Below are positions 1 to 32,300 of a stretch of DNA of 64,000 nucleotides, piece by piece (within the stretch, counting starts at the first letter, position 1; the number at the start of each line of letters is the position of its first letter). The position numbers and the translations under genes were made by a program. Below the pieces are notes generated by a model. That model saw nothing but the letters and a program-made list of their open reading frames with translations, did not search any database and was not told the origin of the DNA. Source of the DNA: Centroberyx gerrardi. Taxonomy: Eukaryota; Chordata; Actinopteri; Beryciformes; Berycidae. The DNA lies in assembly GCF_048128805.1 (NCBI RefSeq), contig NC_135997.1:8683116-8747115 (forward strand). The letters are read 5' to 3'.

Positions 1-783
1 GGTTAGCATAGTGTTTGCTTACCGTTTCCCTTCATGTGGTCACTTGCTTCTCATATACAATGAATGGAGCCAAACTGCTTCAAGTAATAAAAAAAACAAA
101 CTTGTAGTTGACTATTTTTATACGTCAAACATGTAAAGCCACACAGTTGTAATTCTCTCAGAGTGGATTTTTGCAGTTTTTGTTCTACGGGTTGGTCTTT
201 CCTCTTTAGTGCATTCCACCAGCAAGTGAGAGAGAGACGCAGATAGAAATACAGAGAAAGCAAGGATGTTCTGGGACACACGGATCCACGGTGGCCTAGT
301 TTTCCTCAGCCATGCCAATGACTCACCTAAAGTCTTCTGCCTGGCTGACTGTGGGCTTGGTCACCGTGGATAAGACATGTGGACGGGGCCAGAATACACA
401 CACACATGGTTACTGTTATTTTTCTAAATGGATGAACTGCAGTAATTACATTAACACGTTAGACAAGTGCCTCGTTTTTATAGGGGCGGGGGGTTGTTCT
501 TTCACTCGGGTGAGTCTTTTTGCTGCTCTTTGGCTACAATATCAAAGCACTGGAGCCACAGCAGGGCCAGATAGAAATACTGGACCACCAATATTATCTG
601 CTAACATTTGCCTCTCATTTTTGTGTCAGTGTAATATTAACGTCTGCATATTACCTGACCTTCCACCTTATAGCCCTTCCTTTCCTTTTGTCTAATTCCA
701 TGCATTCTGGTCTTTATTTAATTTTACTGCATACTGCCTGACCATTGCTCTAATATCCACTCATTAATCTGCATGCAGGTGCC

Positions 784-787
784 CACA

Positions 788-818
<31 letters not shown>

Positions 819-819
819 T
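784..819. repeat. (CA)n microsatellite
   Basis: Mostly uninterrupted CA dinucleotides, with one ATA interruption near the start. Confidence 0.9.
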
Positions 820-899
820 CCTTTTCTGTTTCATGGAGTTTGTGCTGTACTTGTCTTATCTCTCTCATTATCATTTCTTTCATTATCTCTTGATTTATC

Positions 900-975
900 T
901 GTATCTGTGTCCTTTGCTTTCTGTAAAACACTTTGTGACAAACTTGTGTGTGTTAAGAGCAGTTTGGACATAAAT
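900..975 (+). repeat. Possible L2-type LINE 3' tail fragment
   Basis: The stretch reads CTTTGTGACAAACTTGTGTG, then a GTTAAGAGC-like segment. This resembles the 3' tails of fish L2 LINEs, which end in CTTTGTRAC...GCGCTATATAAA. It is short and diverged, so the assignment is weak. Confidence 0.3.
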
Positions 976-1047
976 TTAACTTAATGTGATGTGACTTGAT
1001 GTGATAGGTTGTAGGCTACACTGAATGAATGGGTCTTGAGTCTGGGC

Positions 1048-1431
1048 TTAAAGTCACAATGAAATGAGCAATGGCTTTTTCACCTTGGTTGCTAATTTTC
1101 CATGTCATAATATTTTCCTATTCAATAATATATGCCAAAAAAAAAATAAAAAATTGTTTTCTTGTATTTTTATATCAAAATCCCATGGTGTGTCTACATA
1201 TAGGCTTATGTACATAAAACGTACATAAAAAATCCAACCACATTTTTGAACAATCCCGCCCTTCCCATCAACTGCCTTTACCTCTCTGTGCCTAATGGAT
1301 ATCCCATTGGTTTTCACTTTTGAACAATCCCTCCCCTCGTTATGTCCCGCCCCAACATCCTGTTTCAACAGGAAATGCGTCATATTACAGAAGCAAGATG
1401 CTCTCAAAATACCGTTTCATTGTGACTTTAA
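1048..1431. mobile_element. TTAA-ended MITE with perfect 17-bp inverted termini
   Basis: The left end TTAAAGTCACAATGAAA (1048-1064) is an exact reverse complement of the right end (1415-1431). Both ends finish in TTAA, the target-site duplication used by piggyBac and Kolobok transposons. The 384-bp interior has no credible coding capacity, so this is a non-autonomous element. The superfamily is inferred only from TTAA; the termini lack the CCY start usual for piggyBac. Confidence 0.75.
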
Positions 1432-2238
1432 ATACAGAGAGAGTGTCTAATTCCTACAGTTCCTCTGTCTGAGCATTTTTGATTATATGGAAAAAGAAAA
1501 AGTAATCCCTGCTGAGAGAATAACAAAGAATACCAACACTTGTCTATGGTCAATTCTGAATTGTAGCACATAATGAAGTTCAAGTTGTTTGTCCGTTTAT
1601 GATCATTTGGTTCACTGTGTGTCCAGAGCCAGATTATGAAATAATGGTGCCTATGATGAATTCAATCTAAAAACAACAATCAACTTTTGTAATTTAAGTT
1701 TGTAATACAAATTACGATTTTTTTCTTTGATAATTAAGTCTTTGCAAGCAATGTATGGAAATGTCTAGTTGTTTCATGCTGTCACAACGTTTTTCTAGTG
1801 GCAGATCAATTTGGAATCTGCAATTTTGCTCCCAAATAGTAATCTAAATATGCTGTATCAGTCAGGCCTTAGAAAAATAGTACATTGTTACAGTTCAATG
1901 ATGATTAAAATGGATAGAATGATTTACTTTATGTTTCCGAGTCAGTAAAGTGGCTGTTGTAGTGAGGGTTTAGTGAAGTGCTTGCCAGGTTGGTTAGCGG
2001 GCTACGGGTCATTGATTGGTCAGAGTTGGAGCTGGTTGCAGGTTTGAAACCCCATTGTTATTGATGGCTTCAGCACAGTTCTAAGGGCAGCAAATGTAAG
2101 TGGCCACACATCAATGTGAATTATTCTCTTTGAGGTAACACACACAGCATGGACAGCCAGCACTACTATCTGAGTGGCTCGGCATGTGGTGGGGTTGACG
2201 TGTCACTCAATGCCATTTAGCCCATCGCTGAGCTCTCT

Positions 2239-2275
2239 GTGTGTGTGTGTGTGTGCGTGTGTGTGTGTCTGTCTG
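2239..2275. repeat. (TG)n/(TCTG)n compound microsatellite
   Basis: A TG run is followed by a few TCTG/GTCT units. Confidence 0.8.
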
Positions 2276-2993
2276 TCTGACCGTCTGTCTGGTACATAGT
2301 GTGCGTCCCACACCTGTGGCTGGGACTGCTCCCCCTAATCAGCCCTAATGAAGAACATTGATTCATCTCCATTTGGTCCACACTTTTAGACTGTTGTACA
2401 GCACACGGACAGCCTCTGGAACATACACACACATGCGCGCACACACACGCACACAAAACCCCCCACCCCCCATCCTCACCCTCTCCCCCACCACCACCAA
2501 TTGTGAGACCAGCACCAACTCAAGGCTCTGACTTCTTCTAACAGAGGAAGAAATACCGGTCTCTTGTAGTACGGCTGATAGTTGTCTTCATTACTTATAC
2601 TCCTTTATCATTATCAGTTCTGAATATAATAGACTTAATGACATGTATGGAGATATTTAAAAGAGGGGAAAGAAGTGTCGCAAGGGAATTGAAGGAGGGG
2701 AGGCATCAGAGAGTGGGAGGAGGTAGAGCGAGCATGTTAGCAGGAGAAAGCTCTGTCAAAGCGAGGGATCTGGAGATTGTTAGTTAATGGGGCCGCCATG
2801 CACATTTTCCTAAGAAGCACGAGTAGGGCAGACATCCCAAGATTCCCTGCATCCTGGTCCCAGCTCTGGGGTGGAGGAAGCTGTTTACTCTTTCTATCTC
2901 TCACTGCTGACGTCGGCGCACCGAACAATGTCATCCAATTTCCTGTTTTTCACTTTAGTGGAAAGCCACTCTCCCAGTGTGTATGATGTAGTG

Positions 2994-3032
2994 TGTGTGT
3001 GTGGGTGTGGGTGTGTGTGTGTGTGTATGAGT
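2994..3032. repeat. (TG)n microsatellite
   Basis: An interrupted TG/GTGG run. Confidence 0.8.
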
Positions 3033-3574
3033 GTGAGAGAGAAGGGCTGGTGGGCTGGAGGAGAGGAGGAGATCCATAGGGCCGGATGCACAGGGAGCAG
3101 GATATGGGGTCAGAGGCAGCTCTGCTATGTAAATACATTAGGTGTATAGAACGAGAGTAGCAGTCGACTGCAGCCTGGGACGACTGTAGACGCCTAGCGG
3201 CTCTGATGCGATCAAACCGGCCCGAACAAGGAGGAAAGGTGTGTTATCACATGCCATATGATCAATTGGAGCGATGAGGCTGGAAACTGTCACTTGACGG
3301 CGTGAGATTGATTTCTAAGGTTATTGTGTTAAGTAGCACTCAAGCATTTGATTTTGAATTCCTCCCTGGTCTTGTATTCTAGGTATTTGCTATTGTAGAG
3401 CTGCATTTTTTTAACTGTGGGGAAATGTATGAGTCAAGAGAAACTACAAGAACCAGAATGCATTGCATTGAACTCAGACTTCCATTCAAAGTGTTTGCAC
3501 AGAACAAAACTGCATCTACACTATGCCCAAGTCAACAAACTTGTCATCTACGTTTACCACCTGGCCCTGTGCAG

Positions 3575-3625
3575 AAAGAGAGAGAGGGAAAGAGAGAGAG
3601 AGAGAGTGAAAGAGAGAGAGAGAGA
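3575..3625. repeat. (GA)n microsatellite
   Basis: Interrupted GA repeats. Arg-Glu rich frames over it are artefacts of the repeat. Confidence 0.85.
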
Positions 3626-4401
3626 TCCCAGTGTGACTGGTACAACGCAGCACATAGCAGGAGGGAGGGACATGGATTACGTAGGCACACACACCATGTC
3701 CGTACTGCCCGCCCGCCTGGCCTGCATGCTCACTCACTTCCCCCGCTTTGTTTGCCCCTGGTTGGGTGCCAGCATGATGTTTGCGGGATGCAAATGCTTG
3801 GGTGAGTGATTCATTGCTGTGTGTGCGTGTGTGTACTGTACAAGAGGAGTATGCTGCCCGAGGAGGCTGGCAGACTGGCTCGACGCTGTGTGTGTGGCAG
3901 GCTGGCTATTCGAGTTACACAACCTCAGCTGCAGTTGCATTGGTTGTGTCAGTGTCAATTAGAGAGGGAAGTCTCTCTGGACCGAGACAGAGCGCTGCGT
4001 TCTGCTCTGCTAGGCCTCGGCTAGCTGCAGGCCCTGTGGCCAAACTCCATACGTCAAGGCCCTGACCTCAACTACTTCGCTAGCAAATGCTGTCACAACG
4101 GAAACATGATGTACATGTGTGTGTGTGAGTGCGCGCATTCGGGCACTTGCACATTCCATCTGGGACATTTACTCCATAGGAGAGAGAATGTTTTGCTTCA
4201 CTTCCACAGTAAAATGAATGATTTGGTTAAATCTCTAATCAAAGTCGATAGAGCTGAGGACTGAGGTTATTTGTTCTGACACACATGGCCAAAGAAATTA
4301 AAATCATATCTGACAGCAGTAAAAACTGGGTTTTGTCCTGTCAAGCCCTCTTGGAATACCAGGAGTTTGTTGCATTTCCATACATTGGTCCCTTTTCACA
4401 G

Positions 4402-4402
<1 letters not shown>

Positions 4403-4444
<42 letters not shown>
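4403..4444. repeat. (CA)n microsatellite
   Basis: About 21 uninterrupted CA units. Confidence 0.9.
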
Positions 4445-4448
<4 letters not shown>

Positions 4449-5203
4449 CATACACATACATACCATCTCTCCAGGACACATGAGCTAATCATGCGACCAG
4501 GCCCTCGTGTCTGTGAAAGATCAGATTATCACACAGCCCATCAACTGCTGGCCATCCTGATGTCATACTCTTTGTTAGTGGACGTTACAACAAACAGAGC
4601 CTAGAGTCACTGTGACGTCAATTTGGCTACTACTGAGAACTAATCAGCTTTTTTTCCCTTTGTTGTTAATGTTGCTCACAAAAAGGCTTACAATTTAGCG
4701 AGAAGCGATTTACTGCTGCCCGGCATGTTCTGAAATTCCTCTCTGTGTTCCTCCTCACGTGTGTAGATTGTTTACGGAGAAGAGGAATTCTAGAGGGATG
4801 GCGGTCCGCAAGGGGCTTGGTTGCTATGGTTACTAACCCCTGCGCTGGGTTCCATTTAGCAGGAAGGAAGCTAAATTATTTGCAGACAGAAAAGAGTACT
4901 CTCATGTAGGGAAAGTGTAATGAGTTGAAAACGGGTCTATTTGGAATCAGTAATCAAGTTTTTTTCCTTTTTTCTTTTTTTCTTTTCAAAGCTCTATAAT
5001 TACTTGATTTTTACAAATTATGAGATTTGTTTTTGATGGCAAGATATGCAATACATGGCAAGAGGCTCATGGTAGATATTTACATTTTCTTTTATATAGA
5101 CAGAGTAACTGAGTGATCTGCATTGATTAAAGATACCAGGAAATATCTCATTTATGAAATGATTTTTTTTTCTAATCCTTGTATTCTTCTTGTTATTTTT
5201 CAG

Positions 5204-26418
<21,215 letters not shown>

Positions 26419-27100
26419 GTGCGCCATGCGTGGGTTCAGCCCTCGGCCCCGGGACTCTGCGGTCCAGGGTGGCCCTCCTCTCCTCTCTCCTGCCGGGGTG
26501 TCTCTCTCCCTGCCGGCCCAGCCACCCAGGGCCTCCTCGCCTTCACTCTCCTGCTTCTGTAGCACGCCGAGCGTCCACATGTCCGTCCACGCAGAAACAC
26601 AGAGGGACTTCCTGACAGACAGCTGCGCAAGCGCTGCTGGCTTTGTAACCCTGTCAGATGGGAACTGTGACAAACAGAGAGATGGATGGCTAAAATGGAC
26701 ACACAGCATCCTTATGAACTCCTTGTGCCTCTTAGGCGTCGGCGGTGTAGCTGGTCAAGTGACATGACTGAGAGAGGGTCCTCATGGGCCTCCTGGCAAA
26801 GCATCCGTCCCCTATTTACTACGTGGGTTCTCCCTTTCTGCCCGCGAGGCAGATGTTGCTGTCTGAGTAAAAAAACTGCTTGTTCACTGATGGAGCGATA
26901 AACACTGACCGGGTGTTGCAGCGCTCGGGTTTTCTAGAGAAACTCGAGGATCGGATGGAGGAGCGGTCTGGAGGCGAAGGCGTCCAAATCCACGTCCGGA
27001 CCGTGAAAGATCACCTCGGGCCTCCATCCCTCTGCTCGCGGCAAGGCAGGACTACTCTCTTGTGCCCCTGGAGGCCGCACCATAGAACAACACTCCACTG

Positions 27101-27101
<1 letters not shown>

Positions 27102-27132
<31 letters not shown>
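27102..27132. repeat. Poly(T) tract of 31 bases
   Basis: An uninterrupted T homopolymer in the PDE8A 3' UTR. It would be a poly(U) tract in the mRNA. Confidence 0.95.
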
Positions 27133-27133
<1 letters not shown>

Positions 27134-28527
27134 GCTTTTTTTGGCAATATTTTTGTCTGTCCTTCAGAAACACATCCACTAATCCAGGCAAGGAAGATGT
27201 ATAGTGACACGAAGCTGTCATAAGAGACAAGTGGGTTGGGATGCTTTCTTTGGGGTCAGGGAGTGGAACTTTACTTAGGCCACTGGTGAGAGACAAAAAC
27301 CTCAACATCATGATCATAGGTAACTAATTACAGATGATTTGGTATATTAATTTTTCTTAGATGTTCCATATTTTCTATATTAAAAAATACATACATGAAT
27401 TAGTTGATAAATAAGAACAAAATAAATTTAAAAAGAGAGAAAAGCCAAAGCTGATTAAGACGAATACTACTATAACTCTCAAAGTCTTGTCCACGATTAT
27501 TATTCATATGAAGCATTACCATTATAAACATTTTTATTTTCTTATCAAAAGTACAGTACCAGTTTGAATGAACACCTTTGTATTGCACTGTAAACAATAT
27601 TAGAAATGTCTACGTCTCAGTGATTTGTCCAGGGATGGGATGTTGCATTGGAGAATAAGCTGTGTTATGGTTGATCATCAGGAGTGTGTGTGTGTGTGTG
27701 TGTGCGCGTGTGTGTGTGTGCGTCAGTGGGTGTATTCATTGTTGCAACAATCCCTTACTCTTGGTTTAATGCTGTAAACCGCTTGACATTTGACAACAGC
27801 AGAAATATGTGAAAACATTTTGGACTTGAAAGATTTTTTTCTCCCAGAAATTTTTGTATCTGGTTTATCCTACTGAAAAGACTGCCTTATTTTATACAAT
27901 ATTTATACAGTACATCCCACTGTGCAACTGCAACGGACATCTGGAGTTTTTATTATAACATAGTCAAAAGGTTATGTTCAAGTAAATCTCAATATTTTTA
28001 TAGACAATGAATTTTACACTGGATTTGCAGCAAATGAGATCAACCATTATAGCTATCTGAATACCTGTGAATTGGATGGTCACAAAGAGGCATTTTAGGC
28101 ATGTATACAGAGAACTAAATGGTTTAGAAGGATGTGGATTACAGAATTGTCTATCACTGTCTTTAACCAGTCTCCTAGAGGCCAGCTTGCTTTGATTTTG
28201 ATCAAACATCATTCTATTTTGGCCACTTGTCCAACATCCTTATGCACAGACCCAGGGAACAACTTCTATCCAAGGTTGCTTTCAGATTAGGATACTAATA
28301 TATGTTAAAGAATGTTGCTTATTAAGAATATTTCCTATTTAAACAGTATATAAATGCCATAACAACTAAGCAAATGATGGTTAATAAGATGTATTGACCA
28401 TGGTATCTTTGTTTCTCTCTTATGACAGAATTGTACACTCAATCAGGGGATTTGTTTGTTCCTTCTGATTCACTTCTTGGTCTGAAGGCACGGAAAAAAT
28501 AAAAAAAATAGAAACTATTCAATGGAA

Positions 28528-28533
28528 AATAAA
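28528..28533 (+). promoter_or_regulatory. PDE8A: Candidate PDE8A poly(A) signal AATAAA
   Basis: A canonical hexamer in an A-rich context, the last good candidate before the next gene. A second A-rich hexamer-like stretch lies about 30 bp upstream. Confidence 0.5.
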
Positions 28534-28560
28534 ATAATGTCAACAATAAGTTTGGAATCT

Positions 28561-29339
28561 CTTTCCTGCCATGATTCAAACTCTCTCCTCTATCTTTCCC
28601 TTCCTCTCTACCTATCTATTTTCATTCATCCTTGATGATTAAGCCAACAATGAAATGCCTTATTGATGCATTGGAAACAGTTTTTGTGCTGCATTGTGTC
28701 TGTCTAGTTTTCTTTATCAGCTTGGGTTCCTTGTTTACCACCCAACCAGACTACCTTGCTTTACCAGATTAAGAAAAAACTGTTTTAAGTTTGCAGGGAA
28801 TTTGTTCAGGTTTGAAGTAGGGAAACTGTACCACATGTAATTCACACACAATTGCACTATAGCAGACTGAGACCCCGGCCTGGACAACCACCTATTTCTT
28901 TTTAGTCACCTTTGGGAGAGCTGTAACGTTTGGTAAAGTCTAATTTTGAGTAGATCCATGCCAGCCTATCAAGGAGGTTCTATATTAAGCCTATCCGTTG
29001 GGCCTGTGTAGGAAAGGTAACTCAGGGGACGCAGCGTAACTGTAGCAAACACGGCATTAATATGAACAAAAATCAAAGGAGACGCAGATGAGAGTTTATA
29101 TTAACTACTAGACCGAGGACTAATCGTCTATCATCTCAGTCCAACATTATTCCTACGTACAGGCGTGTAGTGTCTGCCTCGTTACATAACAGGCGCTCAA
29201 CTTCCGCCTAGTCAGAGTTTGCGACAAGTCGTCAGAAGAAATTGCCGGCGTTGGAGTGAAGCTAGATGGCTAACGTTGTCCAACGTAAATTATTTTAGAT
29301 ACAGTTTTTATTTTACTGCAGATTTAGTAGAGTGGTGCT
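28561..29339 (+). promoter_or_regulatory. Intergenic region and promoter of the KHDC4-like gene
   Basis: No coding sequence is seen. Close to the start codon, AACTTCCGCC (29199-29208) fits an ETS-family site (ACTTCCG), common in TATA-less housekeeping promoters. No TATA box is evident. The segment 29260-29339 is probably 5' UTR. Confidence 0.45.
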
Positions 29340-32300
29340 ATGTCTTCGGGAATGACTGGACAAACACCGTAAGTATCCGTTTATTTGGGTTCAGTTAGTT
29401 TTGACAAACCCTACTAACTTGGGTAACCGAGCTAACAACACATTGCATATTTTGAGCGGAACAGCGCGCTAGCTAGCTAAGTTGTATTTGAAGCTACTAG
29501 CTTTAGTTTACCACCAACTAGCATATATGGTCGTGGCAGTGGCCTGCTAATAAATCTTAGCTGCCGAGCTATCGTTTGCGCGCTTATCAACCAGGATGAA
29601 TAGACTGTCGTCTGTGTACCATATCACAATACTCAAGCATGATATTCCAAAATGTCTTGTTAAATAGCTAAGATATAATTTGAATATTAAGATAATCAAG
29701 TAGCTATAGCAACTTGCTGAGCTTTTTTTTAGCGCAGCCTTAGCTCATGCCATGTATCAACTAGCTAACGTTGGCTATTGTTAGCTTAGAATAAACATAC
29801 CGTAAAGCCAGTTTACTTGGCAAAAATACAAATAATTGCTGTTAAATCAATGTTTCAATAAGACAGTTTACCAACGTACAATTATTTAATTATCATATTT
29901 TCCCAGTCAGACAGTCATGATGTACGACGACACCAGACGGCTAACGTTAGCCATAAACGCTACCGGCTTGATGGCTTGGCTTAAAACTTTCCATGATATA
30001 TCGTTCGTCTATGGCGAGTCATTTTTTCTTGTTGTTAACGCGTGTTTGGCAGTAGACCTGTATAACTAATGTAAGTGAATGTTAATCGTTATCATAATGC
30101 CGCATACTTAATGTTTTTATTTTATTTTCTTCTCAGGTGCTTAACCAGCCGATGGGATCAGCCCGCCCAGCCCAAACAGAGTGTAGATGTGAGGCAGCAG
30201 AGCAGTGTTGAAAATGCAGCTCATCCTGTCTCCTTATCAGGAGTAGCTGCCACTGCGGGCTCAAACAGCAGAGTTTCTAAAAGTCAGCCACTCAACTCAG
30301 CAGCTGCATCCTTTATACCTGAAGTGGAAAAGCCAGCACCTCAGGGAGGAGTTGAAATGGCTGCAGCCATGGCTGCCAAAATCAATGCCATGTTAATGGC
30401 AAAGGGAAAGCTGTTGACTCCCCCACCATTACTTGCAAAGGTGCTCAACTTTCAATAACCTTTAGTGAGTAGCTGTTAATTTTCCCATATGTATGGATTC
30501 ATTAAATATGCTTACTGTGTTTCTTGTCATTTGGCATCTGTCTTTCAGACCCCTCCAAGTGTGCCCGTGCTGACGACTACAGAAGAGACGGTGGTCACAG
30601 AGGTGGACATAAATGATGTACCAATAAATTGCAGGGACCTGCTTACCAAAGGCAAAACACAGGAGGAGGTAAATGGAAAGTAGTCATGGCAGTGTTGCAT
30701 TAAGAACAATAACACTGTTTGAGAAAATGGCAAAACTATTATAAAAAAAAGTACATTTTAGCCAAACCTCCCTCTTAAACGCGAAGAAGCATTGTCCTAC
30801 TGTTTAGACTTTGTCCTTTTTTACTATGAAAAAATGCCAAAATAAACCTTCATTTTATCAAGTAAAATCCTTTTTTTTGTCGCCATCAACTTTTCTGTTC
30901 CTTTTTCCAGATCCGACAATTTAGTGGAGCAGTAGTCTCAACAAAAGGTCACTACATGACTGATACAGAAAAGGGAAAAAGAGCAGGGTATGTATTCAGT
31001 CATAATCTTGTTGACCAGTCATAGCATTTGTACTTCAGAAAATGAAGAGGAACTGCAGTGTTTACAAATCGTTGCAATTATAGTGATAAACAACTGTTTG
31101 TTGTCATAATGATGATGGGAAAATATTTTTGGAGGGCTTGCATAAGTTCTGTGTTGTCCATGACATATTCTGATTTGCTTTCTTTAGAGAAAGGCCTTTG
31201 TATTTGCATGTCCAGGGAAAAAACCAGGAGCAGGTCAATAGTAAGTAGTATTTAACTTCTTATCAGTCCATTGTAGAGGGTTGGGAATTGTTTGCACTTC
31301 GTAAGTTCCAGTAATGCCTTTTTGTTTAATTTAATCTTTTAAAGGTGTACAGCTGTGAATCCTCAGAGGCTTCAACATGTTTGTATAATACCTGCGACAA
31401 TACATATTTTTAACTCAGGAACATGGCACATTCCAGCAGTATTTTAGAGGATTTAAAAATAATAATAATAATGAGCAAGGGTTAGGGTTAGTCAAATAAT
31501 CAGGATAATCGTTTTAGCTATAATCATGTAGGCCTAGCCTTACACACATTGATTTGACTCTACTTTAATTCTTGATACTGCTTCTTACGCAAATTTTTGG
31601 ATGAAATTAATGCAACATTGTTTGTTCAAAATTCACTAAATGAACAGTATAATAGCAGGAATGGAGCAATCTGATACTTTATTGTCAAATAATTTATTTT
31701 AAAGCATTAATGATACGTTTCAATCAAATACATATTTACTTTCAGAAAAAGCATAAATATAGTCAAATAAATTGAAAAACAAATTGAACATTTCTAAAAA
31801 GCCTATACTTTGTGGGAGAAAGAAATAAAAAAAATGTTGCTGGAAGATTTAAGCATTCTTGTTATCAGTTCTGTTACTTTCAGAACTGGAATTGTTTTTC
31901 CAATTCCCAACCCTACTACTGCTGAGGTTTTGAGGCCAGGGGTTGAATATGGAGACAGTATGGCTGATGTCTAAACATTGTGCACTTCTCTTCTCAACAT
32001 CAGAGGCTGTGATCAGGATCAAGGAGATAATCTCTGAGGACGTGCTGAGGGCGTCGGCAGCATCAGGAGGACAGCAGATCCCCGTGATGCCCCCTCTCAC
32101 TCTCTACCCTCAGCCTCCTCGGCCCGTGATTCCACCGCCAATGCCAAGAATGCCCAACACCAACTCCACTTCAACCCAGGGACACCGACCTGCAGCTCCA
32201 CATTCAGGGGTAGGCAGATAGACACGACATCCGTGTTAAACATCATCCTATTACAAAAGTGGTGAAACTACTGATGTTATACAGAACGAAAATTGAATGA

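Larger units (their letters stand above)
1..5203. other. Non-coding DNA upstream of first visible PDE8A exon
   Basis: No exon of a recognisable protein is visible in this stretch. It is presumably PDE8A intron 1, because the exon at 5204 begins in phase 0 behind a splice acceptor and the N-terminal PDE8A exon (myristoylated MGCAPS start in mammals) is not found here. It holds several microsatellites, one short inverted-repeat element at 1048-1431 and a possible LINE tail near 900-975. The open reading frames in it are short and low in complexity. Confidence 0.6.
26419..28560 (+). other. PDE8A: PDE8A 3' untranslated region
   Basis: After the TAG at 26416-26418 no further splice signals or conserved coding sequence are seen. 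The frames crossing 26419-27300 are G+C-rich UTR shadows. The stretch holds a 31-T homopolymer (27102-27132), a TG microsatellite (27686-27722) and long A+T-rich blocks. It plausibly ends at AATAAA, 28528-28533. The length of about 2.1 kb is inferred. Confidence 0.6.
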
